Source: Tetrapyrgos nigripes
Lineage: Eukaryota > Basidiomycota > Agaricomycetes > Agaricales > Campanellaceae
DNA: 64,000 nucleotides
Reading direction: 5' to 3'
Assembly: GCA_013368315.1 (NCBI GenBank)
Contig: JAACJM010000171.1
Location: forward strand, 62,001 to 126,000
Shown here piece by piece: positions 22,630-33,724 of the stretch. Each line of letters starts with the position of its first letter. The stretch's first letter is position 1. Below the pieces are notes generated by a model. That model did not search any database and was not told the origin of the DNA. It saw only the letters and a program-made list of their open reading frames with translations. The position numbers were made by a program, and so were the translations under genes.

Positions 22630-23503
22630 CCATACTGTTCCCTAATCCCATTGCAGCTCCCAGTCCCCTGCTCAAGGACACTCATAACAAGTTGGACAGA
22701 AGACGATGAGTTGTAGAGGAGACGGAGGACACTTGTATTCATTGTTCTTAACACAAGTCTTCTTGTCTTTCATTCTTTGCTCACTCTACTTATGTTTTCT
22801 TTTGGTGTGTTTTCTGTACCGACAATGATCTTTTTAGTTGTTGGTCTGTGAATCCTTTGTCTTTTTCTTCTCTTTGCACACTTTGCCTTTTTCGAACAGT
22901 GCATTTTCAACGGCTGCCACTGTAGCTATACCACTTAAATTTGACATGACCTTAGTCTTTGGCTGACTGACAATTCTAAAGTATAAGTACCAAAAATTAT
23001 TCCAAGGATCCAGATTCTGTCTACAAGCAATGTCAAGCATCCAGTTGTAGTATTGAGGGTCTACTGCTACAAAAGGTAAATGTGGCTTTGCACATCCATA
23101 CTGCTGTGAGACCTATCATGATGTATGATATACAGTATATGAAGGGCCTCGTAACTTGCCATGTGAAGTGATGGCTTTTTACCCCAGTATAGATTTAGCT
23201 TAGTTAGTCGCCTTAGTTACACCACCAACCTGAAAAAATACAAATTTGATTGCCCTTTGTTAATATTGAGACAACATTGACCTGAAATGACGAGTGGATG
23301 TACAGAGGAGCTCGAAATGAGATACTCGTGAGACCTTTGACCGACCTTGAGGCAAAAATGTCGACGCGTCATTGTAAATGAGCTCTCAACGACGTCTTCT
23401 CGAGCTAGCTTTGACATTCTTGTTGTCTCTCATTTAACACTCTTTGGACCAGCAATTTTTCGTTTGCCAATGTCAATGAGTAACAATACTTTCACTTTCT
23501 GTC

Positions 23504-24230
23504 ATGGACTCTGGCTCACCACACGGCCGCTTCACTCTTCGCAGTAGGCCAGCATCAAATGGAACCAGTCTGCCGCTAAAATTGGAGGCTAGTCCTGAAG
23601 CCTCAGCGCAAATCTTTTCAACACTGAAACAGTACGTTGACCAGCTAGAGAGTTCTTACACTGTATGCGCTGAAATCTGTCCTGATAATATAGCAGGCCT
23701 CAAAATGATCTCGAATGTGTTCGTTCATCATATTCACCTGAAGAACACTCACCCCTGGTCCCAACATTCTGTGCAAAGACATCCCTCCATATCCCAAGCG
23801 ACAGCATCGCAGCGCCTCCTTACCGCCTTCTTGCCACCTCCTTGAAACGTCCACAGCGGATCTCAGCACGACTGACCCCTTCAATCTGGAGGAACATACT
23901 CAGCCTAAGCCCGAGTGGAGGAAACCATCTTTGATTAATGGGCTCAAATATAAATGTATGTCTCTAATACTCACATCCGAATCAATACTGACAGTATCTT
24001 CAGGTGTTCCGCCTCTTGTCATACGCACTTTCAATGCTCCTGGCTCACCATTGACTCAGACCAAACGACGAAACAACCACTTGGCAAAATCTCTCAAGGA
24101 AAGCCGCGAGCGCTGAGCGCTGGAATTACATATGTGTGCTGCTGATGCGTTGCGTCGAGTTGCGGAATTGGAGCGAGATGCAGTCAAGAGGGAATTAGCA
24201 GATTTACAGAAACAGTTTGGGGTATAGGGG
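23504..24230 (+). pseudogene. Hypothetical gene remnant
   Basis: The ATG at 23504 opens MDSGSPHGRFTLRSRPASNG through IFSTLKQYVDQLESSYTVC to 23845. A shift of frame near 23840 gives ETSTADLSTTDPFNLEEHTQ, then PKPEWRKPSLINGLKYK and a GTATGT donor at about 23955. A downstream block ends AELERDAVKRELADLQKQFG at about 24228. The order is plausible for one small gene with a coiled C-terminus, but junctions are not secure and I do not recognise the family. Confidence 0.35.
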
Positions 24231-24311
24231 ATTACTGGCCACTACAGTGTATAACGTATTAACAAAAAATGATTGACTATTTTTCTTGCCAAAATGATAC
24301 ATCATTGTATT

Positions 24312-27300
24312 CTAAGCACAATTTGCCCGAGCCGCTGTTGCTTCCTTCGCAAGCTTGTTCCTCTTCCTCGTCTCCGCCGCTTTCCTCTTGGTTTCCTCAG
24401 CTTTCTCGGCCTGCTTAACTACCAATTCTTCCGCTAATCCACGATGCCATGCTACTCGGTCAGCATACAAAGGTCGAGGCACAGTAAGATATCGAGGCAG
24501 AAACTTCCTGAGAAGTGAGGCATTGTGCAGTGCATGTGTGTTGATGATGAAGTGGCGGTCGTCATTGTGAACAATTACACGTACAACGGCACCAGAATCT
24601 TGCCGTTCTTGACGTTTGGGCACTGTTTTGAAGCCTGGCAGTCAGAAGCACGACAATCATGTTGCACATTGACAATAAACTGAACGGCCTATAATCAGAG
24701 ATGTCAGGCACTGTCGAGAGGGTAAAAGTCAAAAAGACAGACTTGTGAAGGAAGCAGAACATATTGTGGTTGTGTACCACCTGCAGGAGATGTTACGGGC
24801 ATTCCATACTTGGGATGGAGGGCCTCGCCGATCTTGAATTCCTCAATTACCAGAATACCCTGTTCCGAGTTCCGACTTGGCAGTAACATCTGGACAATTC
24901 GCCCAAACAGCGCCAAAGATCCATTAATCTGTTTTTGGGTCTGAGGCAAGAGGCAACCACAACATTTGATGCTACTCACCATGGATTGAGCTCTGAAAAC
25001 TGCAAATGAGCCGACCTGACACTGATCCCCAGTGACTGCGGTGACATGAACTGCATCTAACCAGTCTGAGTCTCCGTGAATGAAAATACCACATGGGTTA
25101 GAAGCTTTGAGGACGAGAGTATCTGTGAGGGAGCGAAGAACAGACTTTCTTTGAGGCACCGCTTTCATAGACCTGGGCACCCATACAGCTTTTGGGCTCC
25201 AACCCAAGTGCTTTTGAAGTAAAGGAGACCGTCGAAGTAAGGTCTGGACCTCCTTACCACCCCGCACCCATTTCCCGCTTGAGTCTTTCCAAAACCCTCC
25301 GCTGAAGATATGTTTGACTCGGTCAAGATCGGCAAATTTGACTGCGATGTCACGACTTGGTGCTTGGTGGTTACTGAGAACGGAACACATGTGAAAGATA
25401 GCATTAAAGCATTCAAATATCTCCGTTGCAAACCTCACAGCAGGTCCACGTCGGCGAATATGCATTGGGAGGTGTATGAGTATGTGAAGCTTGATCTTGA
25501 TGAGAATTTTTGACGGGTCGATGTTGGCAAATGCGTCGAGTACATTTCCAATCAAAATCTCGAGATCCTCCTATATTGACCTTCAGAATATCATATCAAA
25601 AGAAGCTCTGCTCCACATACCAGGTATGTATCCAGGTCATCAATCATACTCATCCATACATGTGCCCCAAGCTGTCCAGTTGCTTTGACAAGGTCAAGTT
25701 GATTGGCATCAACCAAATCTGCAACATGAAAAATCAACGTTTGCATCAACGTTTTAAAATGCTTTCCGATTAAACCATTCCTGTATTGCATCATGTAAGC
25801 TGCACGGATAGGAGGAATGAGGAGGCTGTCCGTGTTGGTACTCTGTAACTGAACTGTGAACAAGCTTTGCTGCTGTTCGGTCCAAGGTGAATGTAAACCG
25901 TGCCACTTGTACTTTTCAGTGCCAAGAAGGATGGTGTGCAAAATTTCTACCAGCGTGTCTTGTGACGGGTCCAGGTCTATGGAAAATAGATAAGTCTTGG
26001 AAAAAGACGTGGATTAGACTAACTCACGGTCTACATCAAGAAGACAGCTGTACGGCTGGTCTGTCTGCGCACCGAGCCACTGCAGAAGCTCATCTGAGAT
26101 GGTTTTCTTAGACTTGTTAGGTTGCTCCGCCTGCATGACTCGGGCCTTGGGTATGAGAATGTCGATCCAATGCTGAGCAATTTTGTCCTTGGTACCAGTT
26201 CTTTTTTGAAGTTCTTCGACATGTGACTCGATCCCATAGGTTGCCAGGCGTAGCTGCTCAAGGACACAGGAACATATGTTGGTCACATTTCGAGGTGCTC
26301 TGGCCTGGTGCAGATTCAGTTCATATCTCCATCATAAAATTGCATTTTCCTCTTACCTTATAAAAGTTGGAGTATCCCTCAACTGAGGCATGAAACCCAT
26401 TCTCGCCATCGGGAAAGCACTGGCGACATTTGCACAATCCTTGATGTCCGATGTGTGAGCTTTCCTCTGATTGTTGGGGATTATCTGCGGGAAGGTCAGG
26501 TACTTGCAGTCGAGCTCCACATGGCCGTTGAGTAGCTATGTTGAAGCTGCGAATGGGTTGCTTGTGGGTACATCTAGCACTATTTTTGGTAATCAATTTC
26601 AAAGGAATAAGAGTACAACTCACTTGATTTGTTCCATAATTGGTTTCAGGAGCTCGAGGGCACTTGCCAAGGGCGAGGTCGACACAAACCAAACAAAATA
26701 CTCTTGATGCAAGAGTACTCCGGGTAAATTGGTGTTGAGCATATAAACGTTCATATGTTTCTGATATTGCTTAGAGACAGCTCCAGACACATCGTCAGCC
26801 CAAAGTGGAACCCAAATAGTATACAAGTCTTCGCCGTTATCAATTTGACGATTGACATTAGGGATCCGAGCTGCAAAACCAGCGTGACATTCTGTGTGGG
26901 TCTATGGTAAACTTTTAAGTCTCTACACTTCCGGAAAAAATTTCACCATGGAATTGCAATGGCCCATGAACCCGCGTCAACTCCTCATGGGTCATACAGA
27001 GCTCGGAGACATCAATATGGACTGTGACGTTGTCAGTCACCACAAGATGACACTGCAAAAGATCAGAAATTACCAAAGACCCCAACAAGTTTGCGCACCT
27101 CGTTATCCATTAGAACATGGAAACCATCGGCATGTGTTCTTCCTTGGTAAACCAGCCATAGTTGTGGTATAAACCAAGATCCCTCACAAAGTTGCGCAAC
27201 TTCGTGGATATAGAATCGCTTTTCATCAACAAGGATGGATGGGGGAAGACAGTCCAAGGGCAACTCATGCCAACGACCACCAGGAACTTGCCATGTCTCT

Positions 27301-28458
27301 GATATTGGGCCCTTACCCTTGTCTTCCGGATAGAGCTGGATGTGTGGGGCAACTTCAGGATTGGCCAGGTCCTACTGAGATGTCAGTATGATGCTCATAT
27401 GGGCGACATGGTGAGAACATACTCTTGAAATCAAATCACGCACGTCTGTGGTATAAAAGATATTTCCGAGGTCAGAGGTATGGGGTGTAACTGAAACTCC
27501 ACAAAGTTGACGAATATGCTTTTGAGTTTCTCAGAGCTGAGAATAACACGGTACATCCTTCGCTCCGCATTCACGCATTATCCACAGAACCATTTTCATC
27601 TGACTGGAAGAGAGGCGTAGACGGGGAAGGTTGTCGAGAAGATCTAGATAACACATCTGTAAACAGTGTGAGTAAATGAGCGCCATCAGGGAAGAATACA
27701 TACAGTTTTACTTTCATAAGATGCGTAATCAGGATTATTCTTGACTCCGGTGAGTCTCTCGACAAATTGTTCATAATCGTCTTCATCTGAGTCCCTTCCT
27801 GAAGGAGGAAAGGTCAATCAAATGGAGGCGCTACAATGAACCGGAACAACTCACCTACAGACTGGAATTCTTGTATAAGTGCACTTGATCGCCAACAAAG
27901 CCATCTTCCAAAGCAATAAACCGGAGCCTTTCCAGCTCTTCTTGCATAAATGCTTCCTGTTGGACCTGTGTACTCTGAGGACTCGCAACAGAGGGAAAAT
28001 ATGCAGCAGCCTCTTCTGGAGTCAGTTGAAAATCCGTATCACAAACTCCGTTGATGTCAAAATCAGAGGACGACCCCCAGGCCAGTAAAAAAGTCACCAG
28101 CGGAGGCGGATTATCTGTCAGAGTTATTGCCAGAGCATTTTACAAGGACTGGTATTGCTGCTGAGCCATTTTGCAGTTTCGGTCTTGCTCAGTGAGTATT
28201 TTGATCGCGTCTGTGTGTTTCTTGCTTGAAAGATGATGTTTCCTATAGCTGCCTTCTAACATCCAGCTGGCCAATTCCATGTAAGCAGTCTCACAGATAT
28301 TGCATGAGACTTGACCTGTAATTGGATGACGACATGCATCTGAAGAAAGAAAAATGAGTGGGATCACCTCAGCCCTACAGAAACAACGGGAAACAGATCA
28401 GCAATGCGGTCTCACCTGTCCCAAGGTTCTCTTTTTGTGTTTTTCTTCCACGAGCCAT
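24312..28458 (-). pseudogene. Large transposase-like gene of Agaricomycete type with N-terminal zinc finger, decayed
   Basis: The ATG at 28458 (MARGRKTQKENLGT) is followed by an intron to about 28340 and then CRHPITGQVSCNICETAYME with KKH downstream, a C-x2-C...H...H zinc-finger-like module. Later blocks are EDDYEQF..RLTGVKNNPDY, LLDNLPRLRLSSSQMKMVLW, WADDVSGAVSKQYQKHMNVY with LPGVLLHQEYF, and at 25555-24704 the long block KLHILIHLPMHIRRRGPAVR, AVRFATEIFECFNAIFHMCS, SNHQAPSRDIAVKFADLDRV. The Lys/Glu-rich C-terminus ends at 24312. I recall this architecture as a repeated Agaricomycete family of mobile-element type, but cannot name the superfamily with confidence. Several junctions are frame-shifted (for example about 27590-27700), so it is probably dead. 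It is divergent from the gene at 28585. Confidence 0.6.
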
Positions 28459-28584
28459 GACACAGGGAAAAGACAAGTAAAAAAGACGATGCGTCCAGGA
28501 AACGCGTCTATTTATTCACCTGACCTGTGCTTACATAACACTAAACAAAAAAATTTCAACCAAGTCCATCTTCGTCTTCAACCA
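28459..28584. promoter_or_regulatory. Shared intergenic region of a divergent gene pair, 126 bp
   Basis: The two genes start head to head at 28458 (minus) and 28585 (plus), leaving a short AT-rich spacer with CATAAC and ACTAAAC runs. A bidirectional promoter is inferred from the layout only. Confidence 0.45.
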
Positions 28585-29979
28585 ATGTCCTCCATGAACC
28601 CCACAGAAAGCGTACGAGACAGGGTACAGGCCCTGTATGAGAGTAGGTTCGCTGCCCAAGTCGACCCCAACCAAGAGTCTGCCTTGGACCCCACATTCCA
28701 GTCGGCTGAAGGTTCTCCCTCTCACGGCACCATCCGTACCCGAAGCGAATTTGAAGGCGATGAAGAAGTAAATGCCACAGAGCTGACTGTTGCTGCAGCC
28801 CCCTTTACTATGGAACAAGCTCGAGAATTCAAGAGGCACAAAAAACTTGTCCACTGATTCGGACAACGAGGTGGAAGCCTTCATGAAAGTGAGTCAGTGG
28901 GTGAACCAATACAAATGAAGTCACTTACAGCATTACAGGGCAGAATGCAAATCCAATAGAAGGACTGTATCGCCTGTTGGTGGTCAACCTGGAATGTCGG
29001 GATAAGCTGGACAAGCTGATCCACGAGAAGGATGCAAAATATCGTGTTCCAGAGACGTTGAAGGTGAGTCTCGCACTGACCATCATGAGATGCCAACTTC
29101 CCACCAACCGTCAACAGGAGTCTGTCAAGGATTACACGAAACTCACGATTCTATCCCCATCATTGACTGCCTACCGAAGCTCTAGACTTCCGAGCAATGT
29201 CGTGGTCAGTGTCTATGATTACGTTCGCCAATACCTGTGATGCATTGACAATCATCAATAATTATAGCAAACCATGCGCCAACTTGGTATTCAAGACTTA
29301 CCCAAGGCTCAGGAGACTGGCCGGTGCAGTGCAGTGGAGAGCATGGTCATCAAGGCAGCGACAGAGGCTCGCTACAAACTGAAGAGTGAGGTAAGGGCAG
29401 GTACTGCAAAAAAAAAAAAAAAAAAAAACACTTGTTAACATGACAACGATTATACGATGCCAGGTTATCAGCAGTCTTACCTCCAAGATCAATATCGCAA
29501 CGTTGGTCAACAAATGTATCCAGGGTTCTCGTGCCAAGGTGACCCTGCCGTTGTACATGCAGATCGCATGGCTGGTGAGTATCACATTATTCCCTGCGTG
29601 ATCGTTTCTGACTCTTTGTGCAGCGTAAAACAGCAAAAGAGACTCGCATCAACCCGGAGACACCTGAGAAGGAGGGAAAATTGGCAAAGGATGACGCCTG
29701 GTGGGTGGATATTGACAAGAAACTGGCCGAGATGCGAACAGAGTACCCAGAATCAGCTATGCAACAGTTGTGAGTATTGGAGTCAGAACGCATAAGCATT
29801 GAACTCACCAGTTACACAGGTTCTTTGAGGTGGTGTTGAGCGACGACTGGAAAGAGTATCCAGCGTGTGCAGAAGCTAAAGCAAATACCAACGCCGTCTC
29901 CATGTCAGAACTGGAGGATTGGCTGGTAACGGTAAACCAGCAAGCCAGCAAAATTGTAGTTGAAATGGCTCATAATTAG
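28585..29979 (+). pseudogene. Partner gene of the divergent transposase-like gene, frame-shifted
   Basis: The ATG at 28585 gives MSSMNPTESVRDRVQALYES and an acidic region to FTMEQAREFKRHKK. In the run of six A near 28838-28844 one base too many shifts the frame; without it the reading is NLSTDSDNEVEAFMK and a GTGAGT donor. Later exons read GLYRLLVVNLECRDKLDKLI, ESVKDYTKLTILSPSLTAYR, QTMRQLGIQDLPKAQETGRC, VISSLTSKINIATLVNKCIQ, LRKTAKETRINPETPEKEGK, AWWVDIDKKLAEMRTEYPES and SEDDW-type end to TAG at 29977-29979. Introns are short and canonical. No family name is recognised. It may be a regulatory or DNA-binding partner, by analogy with two-gene transposons. Confidence 0.55.
29408..29428 (+). repeat. 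Poly-A tract of 21 A inside an intron
   Basis: A run of 21 A lies between a GTAAGG donor near 29391 and the acceptor CCAG near 29463 of the partner gene, so it is intronic. Confidence 0.8.
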
Positions 29980-30780
29980 AGTGTTTTTTGGGGATTGTAG
30001 TAGCCCGTTTTGTGAATACATGCTTGAGCAGTCGTTTTTGCGTCGCAATGGTCGTGGTTTGGTCTGATCAGTGATATGTGCTGGCGACATGTGGTTGTCA
30101 CAATAGTGTGACGTTTGTGTGATGCCTGCAAAGGCATTGCCATAACAGCCTGTCCATAGCTTTCTGAGGTATTCTGAAGTGATTACATTGATATCAGGAT
30201 GATGTATCTACGAGCTCCTGGCTGAGGTCTCCAGGACATGGATATCGGCTGAGCGTTTTTAATTCTGGGACTTGGACGTCGAACGGACGTCATCTGAGGT
30301 CAAATTGACCTCAGCCTAATGTCGTCACGAAGTTGACGTCAAAACGTCCTTTCGACATCAGTGCAGGAGGGCGGTGTAGTTCTCGAAAGACCCTGAAAAA
30401 CCCTGAAAAACCCTGCACGTTCAGATGACCATTCCACTATCAAGAACTTTCTGCTTTGAAAAATCAGATAAGAGACATGCGTTCAGTGTCCATGCTGCAG
30501 GTGCAAAGATCAGTCCCTCATTTCCTTTCTTCCTTTTCTTCCCTCTTCCCTTGGTTCCTTTATGCTTGCTGTCTGAATGTCCCTTCCTGGAAATATTTCA
30601 GAGGGCCAGGACCTGCCTATATCTCAAGTTATTTCGTTTGATCAGCTTGCAGATAGACCCGGCTTCCGAGATCTCTAGAACTTGGACATTGATTCAGTGC
30701 TGTTGCAACACCTTGATCAGGTCAAAAGGAACGCAACGGTTGTCAAGATACATTTGGTGCACCTGTGTAGGCTGGTCTTG
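29980..30780. other. No gene supported
   Basis: Contains a short palindrome (GAGGTCAAATTGACCTC near 30295) amid several GACGTC/GACGTCA motifs between 30270 and 30350, but no open frame with recognisable content. Confidence 0.4.
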
Positions 30781-30784
30781 TGAA

Positions 30785-32142
30785 GCACCTTGCAGAACAG
30801 AGACATCCTACCTTTACACAGGAGCAGCTCAAGGACCGTTTTTGTATTGTGAGTGATTTTTATTTCTTTCTCTATATATTATCACTGATGTATGTTCATG
30901 GCGTAGCTCAAGAAGCATGGATATACCCTTGGACAGAGTCTGCCTGGCTTAACTGCCCCTCTCCAGACTGCTGTTGATCTAAATATTGATCCAACTTTGG
31001 CCAACCCTCTTTCCTCATCTATTCCACCTCCCACTATCTCTTTTCCTCATCACACAACTCCCACCACTGCCCCAGCCACAGCACCACCCCAGGCTACCTC
31101 AGGACAAGCAGTATGGACTGCAGATGCAGAGGCCTTGCTCATCAATTTCCTTATTGATGCCAAGGGACAAGGTCTCATGTCTGAAAATAACTTCAACAAG
31201 GTCTATGCTCATGCTTCTCGTCATCTTCATGAAAATGGATACAACTTCAGCAAAAGCCAGGTCAAGTCTTATTGGACTAGGGTATGTTTGATCTCTCATA
31301 CTATTCTTGTCATAATCTCACATACTTACTATGATAGTGATTTCTAGTTTAAGGCCCAATTCAAGATTGTTGTGAAGCTTTGTACTCTTTCTGGTTTTGG
31401 TTGGGATGCTGCTTGCTGCATGGTCATTGCTACTGACCCAGTCTGGGATGCATACCTTGAGATAAGTCCTTATGTCTTGATCTATTTTGGGCATAATATT
31501 CATTGTCTGTTCTGAGCCAGTGCCACAAGAAAGCTCAGCTGTTCCACAAGAACCCCTTTCCTCATTATGATGAGATTGCTGACATGATTGGGCATAGCAC
31601 TGCAATTGGTGCCTTTTCCCTTTCATCAGAGAACTCTGCATCTAATCTTCAGAAGGCCAAGCCTAATGCATCAAGTGAGGAGAGCTCTGATGACGACAAC
31701 TCTAGCTCCAGTGATAGTGATGATGATGATGTAAACCTGAAGACACCTGCCAAGGTATGTTCCCTTTTTTTTTTTGTTTACAGTTTATCATTCTTATTGA
31801 TGTGTGTGTATAGAAAAGGCATCCTTCTGTGTCAACACCAGCACCAAGGAAGCATGTTTGCATCTCTGCAGGGGCTCAAGCTCTCAAAACCATGTTGTCA
31901 TCTGTTGCTGCATTGACAGAAGGCTTGAAGTCAGGCTCGTTCATGGCTCCATCTCTCACTGACTCTCCTGCCAGCAAGAAGAGGGCCTTTGTGTTGTACA
32001 TGCCAAGGAAGGTCTCTCACCTTACTCCCTTTCCAAAGCATGCCGTGAAATTGCATGTGAGTATCTTAGCTTCAACTCTGCAGATGAGAGTGAGAGGACA
32101 GCTCAACATTACTGGTCGGTTGATGAGATGGAAAGCCTTTGA
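30785..32142 (+). pseudogene. Myb/SANT-like DNA-binding protein of a PIF-Harbinger element
   Basis: Exons read LKKHGYTLGQSLPGLTAPLQ, a Pro/Thr-rich linker, AVWTADAEALLINFLIDAKG, FNKVYAHASRHLHENGYNFS, SQVKSYWTR, then after an intron FKAQFKIVVKLCTLSGFGWD, DPVWDAYLE and HYDEIADMIGHSTAIGAFS. This is the pattern of the Myb/SANT-like domain (PF12776 type: W..., SGFGWD, DPVWDxY, A.G) that partners Harbinger transposases. An acidic Ser/Asp run and a C-terminal helical part (ALKTMLSSVAALTEGLKSG) follow. Damage: the donor after VWDAYLE reads ATAAGT where GTAAGT is expected (31459), and the frame shifts near 32005 before KACREIACEYLSFNSADESE. It is convergent with the transposase fragment at 32259-32623. 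Confidence 0.7.
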
Positions 32143-32258
32143 GTAGCTGTGGTGTTTCTTTTTTGCCTTTATATTTTATATTCACTTTAATCACTCTATA
32201 ATCATTCCTCATGTCCTGTTGTATATACATCATGTCCTAGGCTATGAATAAATAGATT

Positions 32259-32623
32259 TTACATGTTTGGATCTGAGTGCAAATGACTGATTCCTCTTCT
32301 GTCCAACTTGGTAAGATAATCATCCCACATCTTTTGGGCAATCTGATCCTGCAGCTGTGTTGCCCAGCTGACCTCCTGCCCTGAAATCCCAGCTGTAGGT
32401 ATGCAGTCACCATTTGGGTCAGGTACCAAAAGCTCACAGACTGTCAGAAGCTGTGATAGAGTGTTGGTAGGATCATGGAAAATGATGAAGTTATGAAGAA
32501 CAGCAATTGTGAGAGGAAGGAGACTCTGTGTAGGAAGCTTGAAGTCACTGACTTCTCATACAATTTTCCACTGCCTCTTCACCATTCCAAATATCTGTTC
32601 AATGACATTCTGCAGCTGGGCAT
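32259..32623 (-). pseudogene. C-terminal fragment of a Harbinger-type DDE transposase
   Basis: The minus strand reads QLQNVIEQIFGMVKRQWKIV, a stop, then LPLTIAVLHNFIIFHDPTNT, LLVPDPNGDCIPTAGISGQE and QIAQKMWDDYLTKLDRRGIS ending at TAA 32259-32261. The NVIExIFGxxKRxW block contains the last catalytic glutamate region and the following text fits the tail of the DDE_Tnp_4 family. The upstream coding part is cut off exactly where the gypsy LTR starts at 32624. I did not find the missing part elsewhere in the window. Confidence 0.7.
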
Positions 32624-33076
32624 TGTCACGAACTGCTACAGTTCTTTGTCCTCCTTCTTCTTCTACTTCATTATTGAACCCATTTTCTGATCACTCATCT
32701 ATTGCATTTTCTCAATAAAACTTTTTAAACTTTATAAACCTTGTATTACTGACTTTGAACCTTATAAAACCTGTCAAACCTTATAATAACCATCAATCAA
32801 TCTTCCATTTAATCAATCTTATCTTTTCCCTATGTTTCTCCACTTTCTCCTATGTTTCTCCTATTTCTCCTATCTTGTTCCTATCACTTATTCACTGTTC
32901 TTCTATATAAACCACTCGACATTCTAGTTAGTCCTTTAGTTTGTTCACTTCGTCTCTGCTCTGTACTAGTACTACACAGTGTAGAGCACAGTCAGCTTAC
33001 TCTTGCTCTCTATCTATCTCTCTATATTGTGTGTGATTTGGGTGGTTTGTCATTAAGTGTACCAACGACCTTGACA
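32624..33076 (+). mobile_element. 5' LTR of gypsy copy A (453 bp)
   Basis: Begins TGTCACGAACTGCTACAG and ends ...CGACCTTGACA, matching the boundaries fixed by the target duplication of the solo LTR at 1964-2438. The bases that follow (CTTGAATGAAC) do not start with TGG, so an ordinary tRNA primer site is not visible. Confidence 0.85.
32904..32910 (+). promoter_or_regulatory. TATA box in the gypsy LTR
   Basis: TATATAA at the position expected for U3. The same place in the sister LTRs reads CTATATATATC (solo, 1964-2438) and, on the minus strand, TTCTATATAAACC (LTR of copy C). Confidence 0.6.
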
Positions 33077-33724
33077 CTTGAATGAACTCCTCTACACCCA
33101 CCTCACTACCTGAGTCTTTTTCTCCTCTATCTCGTTTATCTCTGTTCTCAATTCCTTTTATCTTTTACCACCATTCCATCTATATTGCAAGCATCGTTCT
33201 TTCTCCCTGCAATTCAAATATGTTTCAATTGCTAAGCAGACACTACTTCGAGTAGACTGCAAAACCACTGTGTACTTTGAGTAACAGTGTAGCAACAATT
33301 GTCCTCCCTTTCATATATTCTTTCCACTCTGTCTACCACATTCTCTCAGATCTGCTTTGATCCTCCTGAAGATTCACTTGAATATGAACGACCTCCACTC
33401 CCTCTTTCACTCGATCTACTACACACTGAGTACTGAGTACTGGTGTAGCCACATGAAAAGCATTCAGGTGGATCCTTGGAGTTACAATCAAAACTTTATC
33501 TGTACGCATTGTTGGGTTTGGAAATTGGAACCAGGTGATATAATCCTCTCTACTTACTCATACATACGAGTCACCCTTGACCTAGACACCAAGGAAACTG
33601 TTGTCAGGATTACGGGACCTCTGTTCCTTACAGACTATGGCACACTTTCTTCCTTTATCCTCAAACCCTTGTTCTGATTTAAAAGGGCAGAAGAGAAGGC
33701 CCTAAAAGATTGTAGAAGCAGTAT
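33077..33724 (+). other. Leader of gypsy copy A
   Basis: Between LTR and gag. A 106-codon frame at 33357-33677 (MILLKIHLNMNDLHS...) has a counterpart on the minus strand at about 63800-64000 in copy C, so this is conserved element sequence, but there is no recognisable domain. Confidence 0.55.
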
